Shown here one piece after another: positions 35,257-43,405 of a DNA stretch of 64,000 nt; position 1 is the first letter of the stretch; every line of letters begins with the position of its first letter. Location of the stretch: contig UQQT01000005.1 of the NCBI GenBank assembly GCA_900543395.1, positions 18,195 to 82,194 on the forward strand, read 5' to 3'. Origin of the DNA: an uncultured Oscillospiraceae bacterium (GTDB lineage: Bacteria > Bacillota > Clostridia > Oscillospirales > Acutalibacteraceae). Below the pieces are notes generated by a model. That model saw nothing but the letters and a program-made list of their open reading frames with translations, had not been told where the DNA came from and ran no database searches. The position numbers and the translations under genes are program-made.

Positions 35257-35703
35257 TTATTGATTTTCGTTCTCAAGCGCGGTGATGAGGTCAATGCGTC
35301 TCTGATGTCTGCCTCCCTCAAATTCCGTGTTGAGAAATACCTCGACAAGCTCGAGTGCCTCGCCCTTGCCGATAACTCTGCTGCCCATGCATAAAACGTT
35401 GGCGTCGTTGTGAAGTCTTGTATATTTCGCGCTGAAATAGTCCGAACAGCACGCCGCGCGTATTCCCTTGACCTTATTTGCGGCAATGGAAATGCCGATA
35501 CCTGTTCCGCAGCAGAGAATACCTCTGTCACACTCGCCGGAAATAATCTTATCGCACGTAAGCTTTGCCTGAATCGGATAATCGGCGGAATCCGTGTTAT
35601 AAACTCCGCAGTCAATGTATTCGTAACCCTTATCCTCGAGATACTTTCTTATTTCCTCTTTTAATTCAAAACCCGCGTGGTCGCTGCCGATAGCTATTTT
35701 CAT
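35257..35703 (-). CDS. rpiB: Ribose-5-phosphate isomerase B
   Basis: 148 residues, RpiB/LacAB family. It interconverts ribose-5-phosphate and ribulose-5-phosphate, feeding PRPP synthesis used by the neighbouring upp enzyme. Signature GSDHAGFELKEEI at the N terminus and GILCCGTGIGISIAANK with the catalytic Cys. Overlaps the tsaB stop by 4 bp. Confidence 0.95.
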   Translation of the reverse strand: MKIAIGSDHAGFELKEEIRKYLEDKGYEYIDCGVYNTDSADYPIQAKLTCDKIISGECDRGILCCGTGIGISIAANKVKGIRAACCSDYFSAKYTRLHNDANVLCMGSRVIGKGEALELVEVFLNTEFEGGRHQRRIDLITALENENQ

Positions 35704-36410
35704 GCGTTTTTCTCCTTTTTCTTTTTTAATTCTCTTTCAGCCTGCGAAAGTCTTAAATAAGACGGCGCAAGGGCGAATGAGGAACATGTTTCCCCGGTTT
35801 CGTTATAAATATCGTATGCGCGCAGGGCAATACCTGCCGCAGACTGATACTTGATAATTTCGCTCGCTTTTGATACGTTCGGGAGATAATCCTTCAGATA
35901 TTTATATGAAATATCTGCCCCGTCACCTATAAGTATAATCCTTTTCGAAATTTTTTCAATATCATTTTTAAGTTCTTCGAGAGATATTGCCCTGTCGGGA
36001 CAAAGTCTCGTCATTTTACCGTCCTCAAAAGAGAACAGCGCGTTATATACCTGCGAGCACCTCGCGTCCATTACGGCGCAGGCGACCGCGTCGGAATCTT
36101 TGAGCGGATATGCTATCCCCTCGAGCGTGGAGACGGGAATACAGGGTATGTCGTTTTTAAGGGCAAGTCCCTTAGCCGCCGCAACTCCTATTCGGATTCC
36201 CGTAAAAGAACCGGGACCGACCGCCGCGGATATTACGTCGATATCTGCAAGCGTGAGCGAAGTGTATTCAAGAGCCTTTGTAACAAGAGGCATAAGCGTT
36301 ACCGAGTGGGTAAGTCCGTTATTTAAATATAAATTACATAAAAGCTTGCCGTCTCTTACGATTGCCGCCGAAGCGGAGACAGCAGAGCTTTCAAGCGCGA
36401 GAATATTCAT
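35700..36410 (-). CDS. tsaB: tRNA threonylcarbamoyladenosine biosynthesis protein TsaB
   Basis: 236 residues, ASKHA-fold paralogue of TsaD. N-terminal ILALESSAVSASAAIV, then AVGPGSFTGIRIGVAAAKGLA, the diagnostic TsaB block. It works with TsaD and TsaE to make t6A37 in ANN-decoding tRNAs. tsaE ends immediately before it and rpiB overlaps its end. tsaD is not in the window. Confidence 0.94.
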   Translation of the reverse strand: MNILALESSAVSASAAIVRDGKLLCNLYLNNGLTHSVTLMPLVTKALEYTSLTLADIDVISAAVGPGSFTGIRIGVAAAKGLALKNDIPCIPVSTLEGIAYPLKDSDAVACAVMDARCSQVYNALFSFEDGKMTRLCPDRAISLEELKNDIEKISKRIILIGDGADISYKYLKDYLPNVSKASEIIKYQSAAGIALRAYDIYNETGETCSSFALAPSYLRLSQAERELKKKKEKNA

Positions 36411-36836
36411 TTAATATCCGCCTCCGTCGAAAGTTATTTTCCGCCCGAAGTCGGAATCCGTTTTCTCCATGGTAATATAAATCGTATTTTCGGGCAGGGC
36501 TGATTCAATATTTTCACTCCACTCGATAAAAAGCACGTTTTCATCCGTCATGTAATCGAAAAATCCCGTGGAGTAAAGTGAATCCCAGTCCTCGACTCTG
36601 TACATGTCGAAATGATATATATGCGGTTTGCCCCCATAGTCGTTTACTATGGCGAACGTCGGACTCGATACAAGATCGCCGACCCCGAGCGCGGACGCGA
36701 CCCCCGAGACGAACGTGGTCTTGCCCATGCCGAGACCGCCTTTAAAAGCGACGACCTCTCCGCCTTTTAATTTCAATGCGAATTTTTCCGCCAGAGCGCG
36801 CGTTTCGTCGGGAGAGGACGTAAAAAATTCTCTCAT
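36411..36836 (-). CDS. tsaE: tRNA threonylcarbamoyladenosine biosynthesis ATPase TsaE
   Basis: 141 residues from the ATG at 36836. The start is chosen because family members begin near REFFTSSPDETRALAEKFA; the longer open frame runs back through the upstream intergenic region. Walker A GGLGMGKTTF, switch-like SSPTFAIVNDY, then HFDMYRVED and FIEWSENI are typical. P-loop ATPase partner of TsaB/TsaD. First gene of the operon, divergent from rodA. Confidence 0.94.
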   Translation of the reverse strand: MREFFTSSPDETRALAEKFALKLKGGEVVAFKGGLGMGKTTFVSGVASALGVGDLVSSPTFAIVNDYGGKPHIYHFDMYRVEDWDSLYSTGFFDYMTDENVLFIEWSENIESALPENTIYITMEKTDSDFGRKITFDGGGY

Positions 36837-36878
36837 TATCTCAATTAGTCCTTTATAAAAAATTAATACGTCAAATAC

Positions 36879-36907
36879 TTGCAATATACGCGTCTAAATT
36901 ATATAAT
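36879..36907 (+). promoter_or_regulatory. Promoter of the RodA-like gene
   Basis: TTGCAA (36879-36884), 17 bp, TATAAT (36902-36907). It overlaps the first codons of the longer open frame beginning at 36907, which supports the later start. Confidence 0.65.
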
Positions 36908-36981
36908 TGTTGTATATGTATTATCTGCCGTTTTTGTCTGCGGCCGTCAATTTTCTACGTATAAACAAGGAAAGACTTTTT

Positions 36982-38160
36982 ATGAAACAGATTATAGCAT
37001 ATATTAAAACTTTTATCAAGGAAACTGACATTTTTTTATCGCTTCTTTGTATAAGCGCGTCGGTTTACGGAGTGCTGATGGTTTATTCCGCGACGTATTC
37101 GTCCGTAAAAGAGGGCGCGTTTATTTCAAGAGATGCGAAAACCATGATAATGGCAGTCGGCGTAGGAATAGCCGCCGCGCTGATAATTTCGCTGATAGAC
37201 TATGAAATCTTTCTGCGGCTGTGGCCGTTGGCAGGGGCTGTGTGCATCGGACTTATGATTCTGACATTGTTAATAGGCGTAGGTCCCGAATCGAGAAGTG
37301 ATGTTAAAACATGGATCGTACTGGGTAATACGGGACTGTACTTTCAGCCGTCGGAGCTTGTAAAAATCGGATTTATCATAACTTTTTCGGCTCATCTTGA
37401 CAAAGTCAGAGAGGAAATAGGTAAATTAAAAAATGTGCTGATGCTCTGCGTTCACGGGGCGATTCCCGTTCTGCTCGTCGCGGTCAGCGGAGATATGGGA
37501 AGCGCGCTCGTATTTATGTGCATTTTTATAGTAATGATGTTCTGCGCGGGACTGCCGATGCGTTATTTCGGACTCGGTGCGGTCGCTGTCGCGGGTGCTG
37601 TTCCGCTTGCGTGGAAATTCGTTTTAAAACAGCTTCAGAAAGACAGATTTTTAGCCCTTATTCATCCCGATGAATACGAGGATATTATTTACCAGCAAGA
37701 GCAGGGACTTAAAGCCATAAGCTCCGGCGGATTCTGGGGCAGGGGATTTTTACAGGGAACATATACACAGAGAGGACTTGTTCCCGAGAGTGAAAACGAT
37801 ATGATTTTTTCCGTCGTCGGCGAGGAAGCGGGACTTTTCGGCTGTATTATCGCGCTGCTGATTTTTATTCTTATAATTGCAAGACTTGTCAGAAACGGCA
37901 ATAAGGCGAGGAACAACGCGGGTTCTCTCCTGTGTTACGGTACGGCGGCTATGATAGGCAGCCAGGTGCTTATTAACATAGGAATGTGTCTTGAACTCCT
38001 GCCCGTTATAGGAATCACGCTTCCGTTTTTCTCCGCGGGCGGAAGCTCGAATCTGTGTATACATCTCGCCGTCGGTCTTATGTTGAGCGTATACAGATAC
38101 GAACAGGAACATGCTGCCGTCAATTTCAGACCCGGGCGTATCGACCTGTGGGGCGATTGA
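36982..38160 (+). CDS. SEDS-family peptidoglycan glycosyltransferase, RodA/FtsW-like
   Basis: 392 residues from the ATG at 36982 after AAGGAAAG. Ten or so helices with SEDS landmarks: VYSATYSS near the N terminus, WIVLGNTGLYFQPSELVKIG (catalytic-loop region preceding the W-x-x-S-E/Q-x-K block), ENDMIFSVVGEEAGLFG and ITLPFFSAGGSSNL at the C terminus. These enzymes polymerise glycan strands with a partner class B PBP. RodA is favoured over FtsW by PVIGITLPFFSAGGSS and short termini; SpoVE-type cannot be excluded. Confidence 0.9.
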   Translation: MKQIIAYIKTFIKETDIFLSLLCISASVYGVLMVYSATYSSVKEGAFISRDAKTMIMAVGVGIAAALIISLIDYEIFLRLWPLAGAVCIGLMILTLLIGVGPESRSDVKTWIVLGNTGLYFQPSELVKIGFIITFSAHLDKVREEIGKLKNVLMLCVHGAIPVLLVAVSGDMGSALVFMCIFIVMMFCAGLPMRYFGLGAVAVAGAVPLAWKFVLKQLQKDRFLALIHPDEYEDIIYQQEQGLKAISSGGFWGRGFLQGTYTQRGLVPESENDMIFSVVGEEAGLFGCIIALLIFILIIARLVRNGNKARNNAGSLLCYGTAAMIGSQVLINIGMCLELLPVIGITLPFFSAGGSSNLCIHLAVGLMLSVYRYEQEHAAVNFRPGRIDLWGD

Positions 38161-38185
38161 TTTTTATAATAATATAAATATTTTT

Positions 38186-38220
38186 AACGCTGTGTTACTT
38201 CGGTTTCACGGCGTTTTTTT
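38186..38220 (+). terminator. Terminator after the RodA-like gene
   Basis: AACGCTGTG / CACGGCGTT stem followed by a run of seven T residues counted from the arm end. It isolates the phage-type cluster from rodA transcription. Confidence 0.85.
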
Positions 38221-38309
38221 GTTGACCTTTTTCGGGGTAGGCGGGATGTAAAAACGAGGCGGATATGTCATATAATCGTCACGCACCCGGCAAGGGGGAG
38301 AAAGGAGAA

Positions 38310-39161
38310 ATGCAAGTGTCCCGAAAAAAGACAAATCAGACGCCGAAAACAACCGACGGCGTCGAAAAATCCGACGGCGTTAAAAACGCCGAAAAAAATG
38401 CGGACGAAGAAAAAGACGTTTTCGTTTCGGAGAAGAGCAAATCCGAATCGGAAAACGGCGGCGGTTCCGTACAGGGCGGCGAGTATGAGTCGTTCAGAAA
38501 GAAATACGCCGACCGTATCGAGAGCGAAAGAAACGTTCATGTCAGAAAATCATGCGAAAAAGCCGTGCACGTGCTTTCAAAGCTCGATTCCATGCTCAAC
38601 ATTCTTGCCTTAAGGTACGGCGTAAATCCCGGAGATATCGACGGTATTGTAAGGGGTGTTATGACGGATCCCGCAATGAGCGAGGGCGTTATAACAAAAC
38701 GCGGATGCACGATAGAGCAGATGACGAGGATGGACGAACTCGAACGCGAAAACGCAATGCTCAAAGAGCAGGCAACCGAATTTTACAGAATGAGACATAA
38801 CGAAGATATGTTCTCCAAATGGGAGAGCGAGGCAGAGAAGATCAGAAAGCTTTACGATCCCGGATTCGATTTGAAAAGTCAGATAGCTTCCGATCCCGAA
38901 TTTTTCAGACTCTTAAAAAGCGGAGTCAGCGCGGATTCTGCGTTCTATTTACGTCACAAGGAGGAAATAGACGAGTCCGCGGCGAAGAAGATGAACGAGG
39001 CGTTTGTCGGAAACGTAATGGCGAGGGGTATTCGTCCGAATGAAAACGGAAATTCCGACATATCGTCGGCTTCGTTTTCTGCCGACGTGAAAAATCTGTC
39101 AAAAAAAGCCCGCGAGGACATAAGACGTAAGGTCAAAGCGGGAGAAAAAATTTATTTCTGA
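38310..39161 (+). CDS. Phage scaffold-like protein
   Basis: 283 residues from the ATG at 38310; a GTG at 38316 with AAAGGAG eight bases before it is equally good, and the frame also extends to 38265. Highly charged, lysine- and glutamate-rich, no hydrophobic segment. The N-terminal ~75 residues are low complexity; the rest is predicted helical with a coiled-coil-like stretch (MDELERENAMLKEQ). Position directly before the capsid gene and composition fit a capsid assembly scaffold; there is no diagnostic motif. It does not carry the VNIQLFA cleavage sequence found in the capsid. Confidence 0.6.
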   Translation: MQVSRKKTNQTPKTTDGVEKSDGVKNAEKNADEEKDVFVSEKSKSESENGGGSVQGGEYESFRKKYADRIESERNVHVRKSCEKAVHVLSKLDSMLNILALRYGVNPGDIDGIVRGVMTDPAMSEGVITKRGCTIEQMTRMDELERENAMLKEQATEFYRMRHNEDMFSKWESEAEKIRKLYDPGFDLKSQIASDPEFFRLLKSGVSADSAFYLRHKEEIDESAAKKMNEAFVGNVMARGIRPNENGNSDISSASFSADVKNLSKKAREDIRRKVKAGEKIYF

Positions 39162-39185
39162 TAAAAACGAAAGGGGAAAAAAGAA

Positions 39186-40427
39186 TTGAAAGAAAATGTA
39201 ATGAGGGTTAACATTCAGCTTTTTGCCGACGGTACGGACGCGAATAAAACTACGCAGAGTTCTATGTCCGCGCAGATGAAGGAGTTTTACGATACGGAAC
39301 TTCTCGAAAATTCGAGAAAGGATATGTTCTTCGGTCAGTTCGGCGAAAAACAGCCTTTGCCCGCAGGCGGAGGAAATAAGGTGGAGTGGAGAAAGTGGAA
39401 CACGTTTGACAAGGCTCTCACTCCTCTTACGGAGGGCGTTACTCCCACGGGTCAGACGTTCGGTTCAACAAAAATTGAGACCGAGTGCTATCAGCACGGC
39501 ACGTATACGAAAATTACGGATAAGCTCGAACTCCAGGCTATCGACGATGTAATTCTCGGTGCCGCAGAGGAAATGGGAGCGAGCGCGGGCGAGACTCAGG
39601 ACACGCTCATCAGAAACAGAGTTATCGCGGGTACGAACGTTTATTACGCTCCCGACGGCAATACGGAGGTTACTTCGAGAAAAGACCTTAACAAAAACTG
39701 CGTTCTCACACCTACGCTTATAAACAAGGTTGCGACAAAGCTTAAAAAAGCTAAGGCTCCCAAGATCGACGGAAGCTACATTATGATGATACATCCCTCA
39801 TGTTCATTCGACATCAGAGAGTCGGACGGATGGAAGGATGTTCATAAGTATTCTGCGGTCAAGGAAATTTTCAACGGCGAGATAGGCGAGCTTCACGGCG
39901 TAAGATTCATTGAGAATGACAATGTTAAGGTTATCGCTCCCGCAGTAATTTCCGATTCTCTTAACAAACTGACCGTAAAGACCGCCGTCACGAACGCGGG
40001 CAAGAGCATTACCGTCAACGAAAAGCTTACCGCGGTTTCCGGCGTCGATATCCTCGTATATATCGCGGGCAAGGAGAATTCGATTACCGCAATCGCCGAA
40101 AGCGGAGACAACAGCGTTCTGACTCTCAAAAACGATGTGACCGTTGCTGCGGGCGATATGATCTGCGGACAGGGCGCGGGCAAGGACGGCTCCGCCGTGT
40201 ACTGTAATATCGCAATGGGTGCAAAGGCTTACGGTATTGTCGACCCCGAGGGCGCGGGACTCGAAATGATAATTCATGATAAGAACTCCGGCGGTACGGA
40301 GAACCCGCTTAATCTGTATTCGACTATCGGATACAAATTCATGTACGGCTGTAAGATCCTTTATCCCGAAAGACTCGTCAGAGTAGAGTGCGGATCGGAG
40401 TTCAGTGCGGTGGATGAAGAAAACTGA
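39186..40427 (+). CDS. Major capsid protein, N4-gp56 type
   Basis: 413 residues. WRKWNTFDKALTPLTEGVTP and the following GTYTKITDKLELQAIDD segment are characteristic of N4-gp56-family major capsid proteins of podoviruses and prophages. The start is probably the TTG at 39186 (AAGGGG nine bases before); an ATG at 39201 lacks a ribosome site. The N terminus reads MKENVMRVNIQLFADG: VNIQLFA is identical to the Prp-cleaved leader of the host L27 (4178-4456), so Prp would be expected to trim the first 14 residues. In staphylococcal phage 80-alpha the capsid and scaffold proteins are known Prp substrates. Confidence 0.9.
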   Translation: MKENVMRVNIQLFADGTDANKTTQSSMSAQMKEFYDTELLENSRKDMFFGQFGEKQPLPAGGGNKVEWRKWNTFDKALTPLTEGVTPTGQTFGSTKIETECYQHGTYTKITDKLELQAIDDVILGAAEEMGASAGETQDTLIRNRVIAGTNVYYAPDGNTEVTSRKDLNKNCVLTPTLINKVATKLKKAKAPKIDGSYIMMIHPSCSFDIRESDGWKDVHKYSAVKEIFNGEIGELHGVRFIENDNVKVIAPAVISDSLNKLTVKTAVTNAGKSITVNEKLTAVSGVDILVYIAGKENSITAIAESGDNSVLTLKNDVTVAAGDMICGQGAGKDGSAVYCNIAMGAKAYGIVDPEGAGLEMIIHDKNSGGTENPLNLYSTIGYKFMYGCKILYPERLVRVECGSEFSAVDEEN

Positions 40428-40447
40428 TATAAGGGAGATAAGATAAA

Positions 40448-40675
40448 ATGGCAAAGAAAAAGGAAAAGCTTTTTGAAATAATTATTCCCAAGATGTACGC
40501 GCCCAAAGGCGAGGACGCAATGTACGTGTCGGTAAACGACGAGGCGGTCAGAATCAAATACGGCGAAAAGGTCAGAATTCCCGAGCGTTTCAAAGAGGCC
40601 GTGGAGGAGAGCTTCCGCGCGGACGGAGCCGCCGACGCGTACGGCGAGAGCGTTCGCTTTTCACCGAGCGTATAA
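40448..40675 (+). CDS. Small phage-type protein of unknown function
   Basis: 75 residues, charged (pI mixed), beginning MAKKKEKLFEIIIPKMYAP, with a short beta-rich middle (MYVSVNDEAVRIKYGEKV). 20 bp after the capsid gene with AAGGGAGATAAGAT upstream. Position suggests a head-decoration or head-completion role; no motif recognised. Confidence 0.6.
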   Translation: MAKKKEKLFEIIIPKMYAPKGEDAMYVSVNDEAVRIKYGEKVRIPERFKEAVEESFRADGAADAYGESVRFSPSV

Positions 40676-40696
40676 AATAAAAGGGCGGAGGTTATT

Positions 40697-41089
40697 ATGA
40701 CGATTGGCGACGCCGTCGCACTGACGGACAGCAGGATGATGGGCAATCAATACTCTTATGAGGACAAGGTTCGCTGGCTGTCCCTGCTTGACAAGCGAAT
40801 ATTCAGCGAAGTCGTAAGCCGCCGCGCGGACAGCGGAATATCCGAATTTAACGGATATTCCGCATCTTCCGACCCGCAGACGGAGCTTCTCGTTTCTTCG
40901 GGCTACGATGACGTGTATATTTATTATCTTGAAGCGATGATAAATAAAGCTAACTGCGAATATTCGCGTTACAATAATTCGATGATAATGTTCAACACAT
41001 TATACTCTTTATATAAAAGGCATTATAACAGAACTCACAGAATCGCCGGACATAGCATTACAACAGACGGAGGGCTTAAAGGTGCTTGA
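40697..41089 (+). CDS. Possible head-tail connector protein (P22 gp4-like position)
   Basis: 130 residues, mostly helical, beginning MTIGDAVALTDSRMMG and YSYEDKVRWLSLLDKRIF, a layout seen in neck proteins that dock under the portal in podovirus-like prophages. It overlaps the next gene by 8 bp. The assignment is by order and helical character, not by a specific motif. Confidence 0.5.
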   Translation: MTIGDAVALTDSRMMGNQYSYEDKVRWLSLLDKRIFSEVVSRRADSGISEFNGYSASSDPQTELLVSSGYDDVYIYYLEAMINKANCEYSRYNNSMIMFNTLYSLYKRHYNRTHRIAGHSITTDGGLKGA

Positions 41090-43244
41090 AAAACTTAACG
41101 AATACCCCGTGACAACAAAGACCGTCGACTCGTTCGGCGGTCTTGACAGAAGAATTAAAATCGAACCGAATTCGTTTTCGGATATGAATAATTTTGTAAG
41201 CGACGATCTGCCCGTTATTGCGACGAGAAAAAAGAGATCCGTCGTAAAGGACAAAAGTTTTCTTTCCGCGTCGGGAATGAACGAGGTAAACGGCGATTTG
41301 TATTTCTTTGCAAAGAGCATATCGAGGGATGACGGCAGTTTTTCGCTTTATAAGAATACGGACGAAATAACGTCCCGCAGCTTTGATTCGCAGAAAAAAA
41401 TAACCGCTGTCATGGGCGCGGACATTATTATTTTCCCCGATAAATTAAAATACAGCACGCTGTCGGGCGAATTCGAACCGCTTGTAAAAACGTATTCGTC
41501 CGCCGTCGAAATTTCCTTGTGCGATTCTCTTTATAAAACGCTCGGCTCGTCCGAGAGCGTCAAGGGAATGATATGTCTTGACGAGACGGAGATTAAAAGC
41601 ATTTCGGTTCCCGGAAAAAGCGGAGAAAAGGCGGTCAACGACGTTCTGATTTCGCACGCATATTCATCAGACAGCATAATATTATATTGTCCGGCACTGT
41701 CTGTTTTTAAGAGCGTTTCGCTCTCGGACGGACTGTACTCCGCTTCGACGGACGCAGTCTCGGATTACGACGAAAAAAACGATTCTTTTTTCTATGATTT
41801 AAGAGACGGAGAGCTGTATATAAAGAAAAAGGACGCGGACGGAAATGCCGTGTACGGAAAGGACATCTCATATCTTAAAATCGCGGGAGAGGGAATATCG
41901 TCGCTTTTCTCGCAGTGGGACAGCGTATCGGTTTCATCCGGCGGGGGCGTACTCGAATCCATGTATTTAAACGGAGAAAAGACGATATGCAGGGTAGATG
42001 CCGAATCCGACTGCGTGTATGTAAGCGGTGTGATCGACTCCGCGTTTAAAAGCTGTAATTCGGGTGCGGTTACGATAACGAGGGAGATTCCCGACATGGA
42101 TCTTATCTGCGCGTACGAAAACAGGCTGTACGGATGCAGGTTCAAAAAAGCCGAGGGCAGTTCGGTAGATTCGCTCAACGAGATATACGTTTCTAAGCTC
42201 GGCGAACCCGACAACTTTTCATTATCCGATTCCGAAACGGGCGCGTACGCTTTGAGCGTCGGCGAAAACGGTGAATTTACCGCGGTTTGCGGGTATAACG
42301 GATATGTCTGCTTTTTTAAAGAAAACTGTGTTATTCTGCTGGACAGATATTTTTCCGCGTCCGTCATAAGGCTCGACGGAGTGAACATCTACGGGTCTCA
42401 AACGACGGCGCAGACGGACGGAAAACTCATATATACGGGGACGAACGGCGTATATATTTTTAACGGAAGCTCGGCGGTAAAGGTGTCGGAAGCGCTCGGA
42501 GAATTTGACATAATTCCGATATGCGCGTGCGCTCACGACGGGAAATACTATCTGAATTCCATATCGCGTTCGAAGTATTTATCCGCGCAGTCGAATTCTG
42601 CCGTAAAAGAAAAAGCACAGGCGGTGGCTCTCGCGGCGGCGGACGAAAGGCTGGCGATGTCGGGAATAAAAAAAGGCTCGCTGATGTACCGCGTTTACTT
42701 AAATTTATATAAAACAATGCTCTATCCTTTTTATCTTATTGCAGAGGCGCTTGCAACCTTCGACGAGTCGCAGATGTATGTTTACGACACGGTTAAAAAC
42801 GTGTGGACTAAAGAAAACGTCGGCTCTGTCGCTTCATGCATGACCTCTGACGCGGGGAACGTTTACTATATCGACTCAAAGGGCTTTCTTTATTCCGTGA
42901 ATCCGTCGCAGTCGGTAATAACGGAAGGCGAGACGGAGGACGATTTCGAATGGTATCTGGTCAGCGGAGACATAGGTTATTCAATAAATTCAAAAAAATA
43001 TATATCGCGTATCGGTATCAGAATAAAGCCCGGGACGGGTACGGTCGTTAACGTCGACGCGCAATACGATTCTTCTGGTAAATTTACAAGGCTTTTTACT
43101 TTGAGAAGCTCGTCGGATTCCGCCGTCACTCTGCCCATCATCCCCGTAAGATGCGACCATGTTAAAATTCGTCTGTCGGGAACGGGAGAATTCTCTCTGC
43201 TCGGGGCGTTTGCAGATTTCGAGGAGGGCAGCGAGATATTATGA
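41082..43244 (+). CDS. Phage neck/tail-accessory beta-propeller protein (P22 gp10-like)
   Basis: 720 residues from a GTG that overlaps the preceding gene. Nearly all beta-strand. The central part (ISKLGEPDNFSLSDS-like block, then GYVCFFKENCVILLDRY, QTTAQTDGKLIYTGTNGVYIFNG) has the pattern of P22 gp10-type tail accessory or stabilisation proteins found in Firmicutes prophages. A helical insertion lies near residues 505-555. Similar to these by pattern only; it is probably a structural protein of the particle's neck. Confidence 0.6.
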   Translation: MLEKLNEYPVTTKTVDSFGGLDRRIKIEPNSFSDMNNFVSDDLPVIATRKKRSVVKDKSFLSASGMNEVNGDLYFFAKSISRDDGSFSLYKNTDEITSRSFDSQKKITAVMGADIIIFPDKLKYSTLSGEFEPLVKTYSSAVEISLCDSLYKTLGSSESVKGMICLDETEIKSISVPGKSGEKAVNDVLISHAYSSDSIILYCPALSVFKSVSLSDGLYSASTDAVSDYDEKNDSFFYDLRDGELYIKKKDADGNAVYGKDISYLKIAGEGISSLFSQWDSVSVSSGGGVLESMYLNGEKTICRVDAESDCVYVSGVIDSAFKSCNSGAVTITREIPDMDLICAYENRLYGCRFKKAEGSSVDSLNEIYVSKLGEPDNFSLSDSETGAYALSVGENGEFTAVCGYNGYVCFFKENCVILLDRYFSASVIRLDGVNIYGSQTTAQTDGKLIYTGTNGVYIFNGSSAVKVSEALGEFDIIPICACAHDGKYYLNSISRSKYLSAQSNSAVKEKAQAVALAAADERLAMSGIKKGSLMYRVYLNLYKTMLYPFYLIAEALATFDESQMYVYDTVKNVWTKENVGSVASCMTSDAGNVYYIDSKGFLYSVNPSQSVITEGETEDDFEWYLVSGDIGYSINSKKYISRIGIRIKPGTGTVVNVDAQYDSSGKFTRLFTLRSSSDSAVTLPIIPVRCDHVKIRLSGTGEFSLLGAFADFEEGSEIL

Positions 43245-43405
43245 GAAGAATAATTTTCGAAAAGATACCGGCACCGCTTAATTCAAACGGCGTGAAAAAC
43301 GCCGATATTATAGATTATCTAAACAAAACGGCCGATAAGCTTAACGCTTTGTGCCGTGAGATTTACAAAAACGGGGAGGCGAAAAGCAATGCAGACAAAA
43401 ATTAA
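43241..43405 (+). CDS. Small phage-type protein, 54 aa
   Basis: Starts with an ATG that overlaps the stop of the 720-residue gene (ATGA) and runs 54 codons. Begins MRRIIFEKIPAPLNSNG and contains a helical segment (IIDYLNKTADKLNALC). Its end overlaps the start of the next gene by 17 bp in another frame. The tight coupling supports it as real. Function unknown. Confidence 0.6.
   Translation: MRRIIFEKIPAPLNSNGVKNADIIDYLNKTADKLNALCREIYKNGEAKSNADKN

Noticed and set aside
35178..35615. 145-residue minus-strand frame
   Set aside because: Shadow of rpiB in another frame, rich in Arg and Ser, no family features.
38310..39161. Prp cleavage motif in the scaffold-like protein
   Set aside because: Looked for because 80-alpha scaffold is cleaved by Prp; no IQLFA/LQFFA-like sequence is present.
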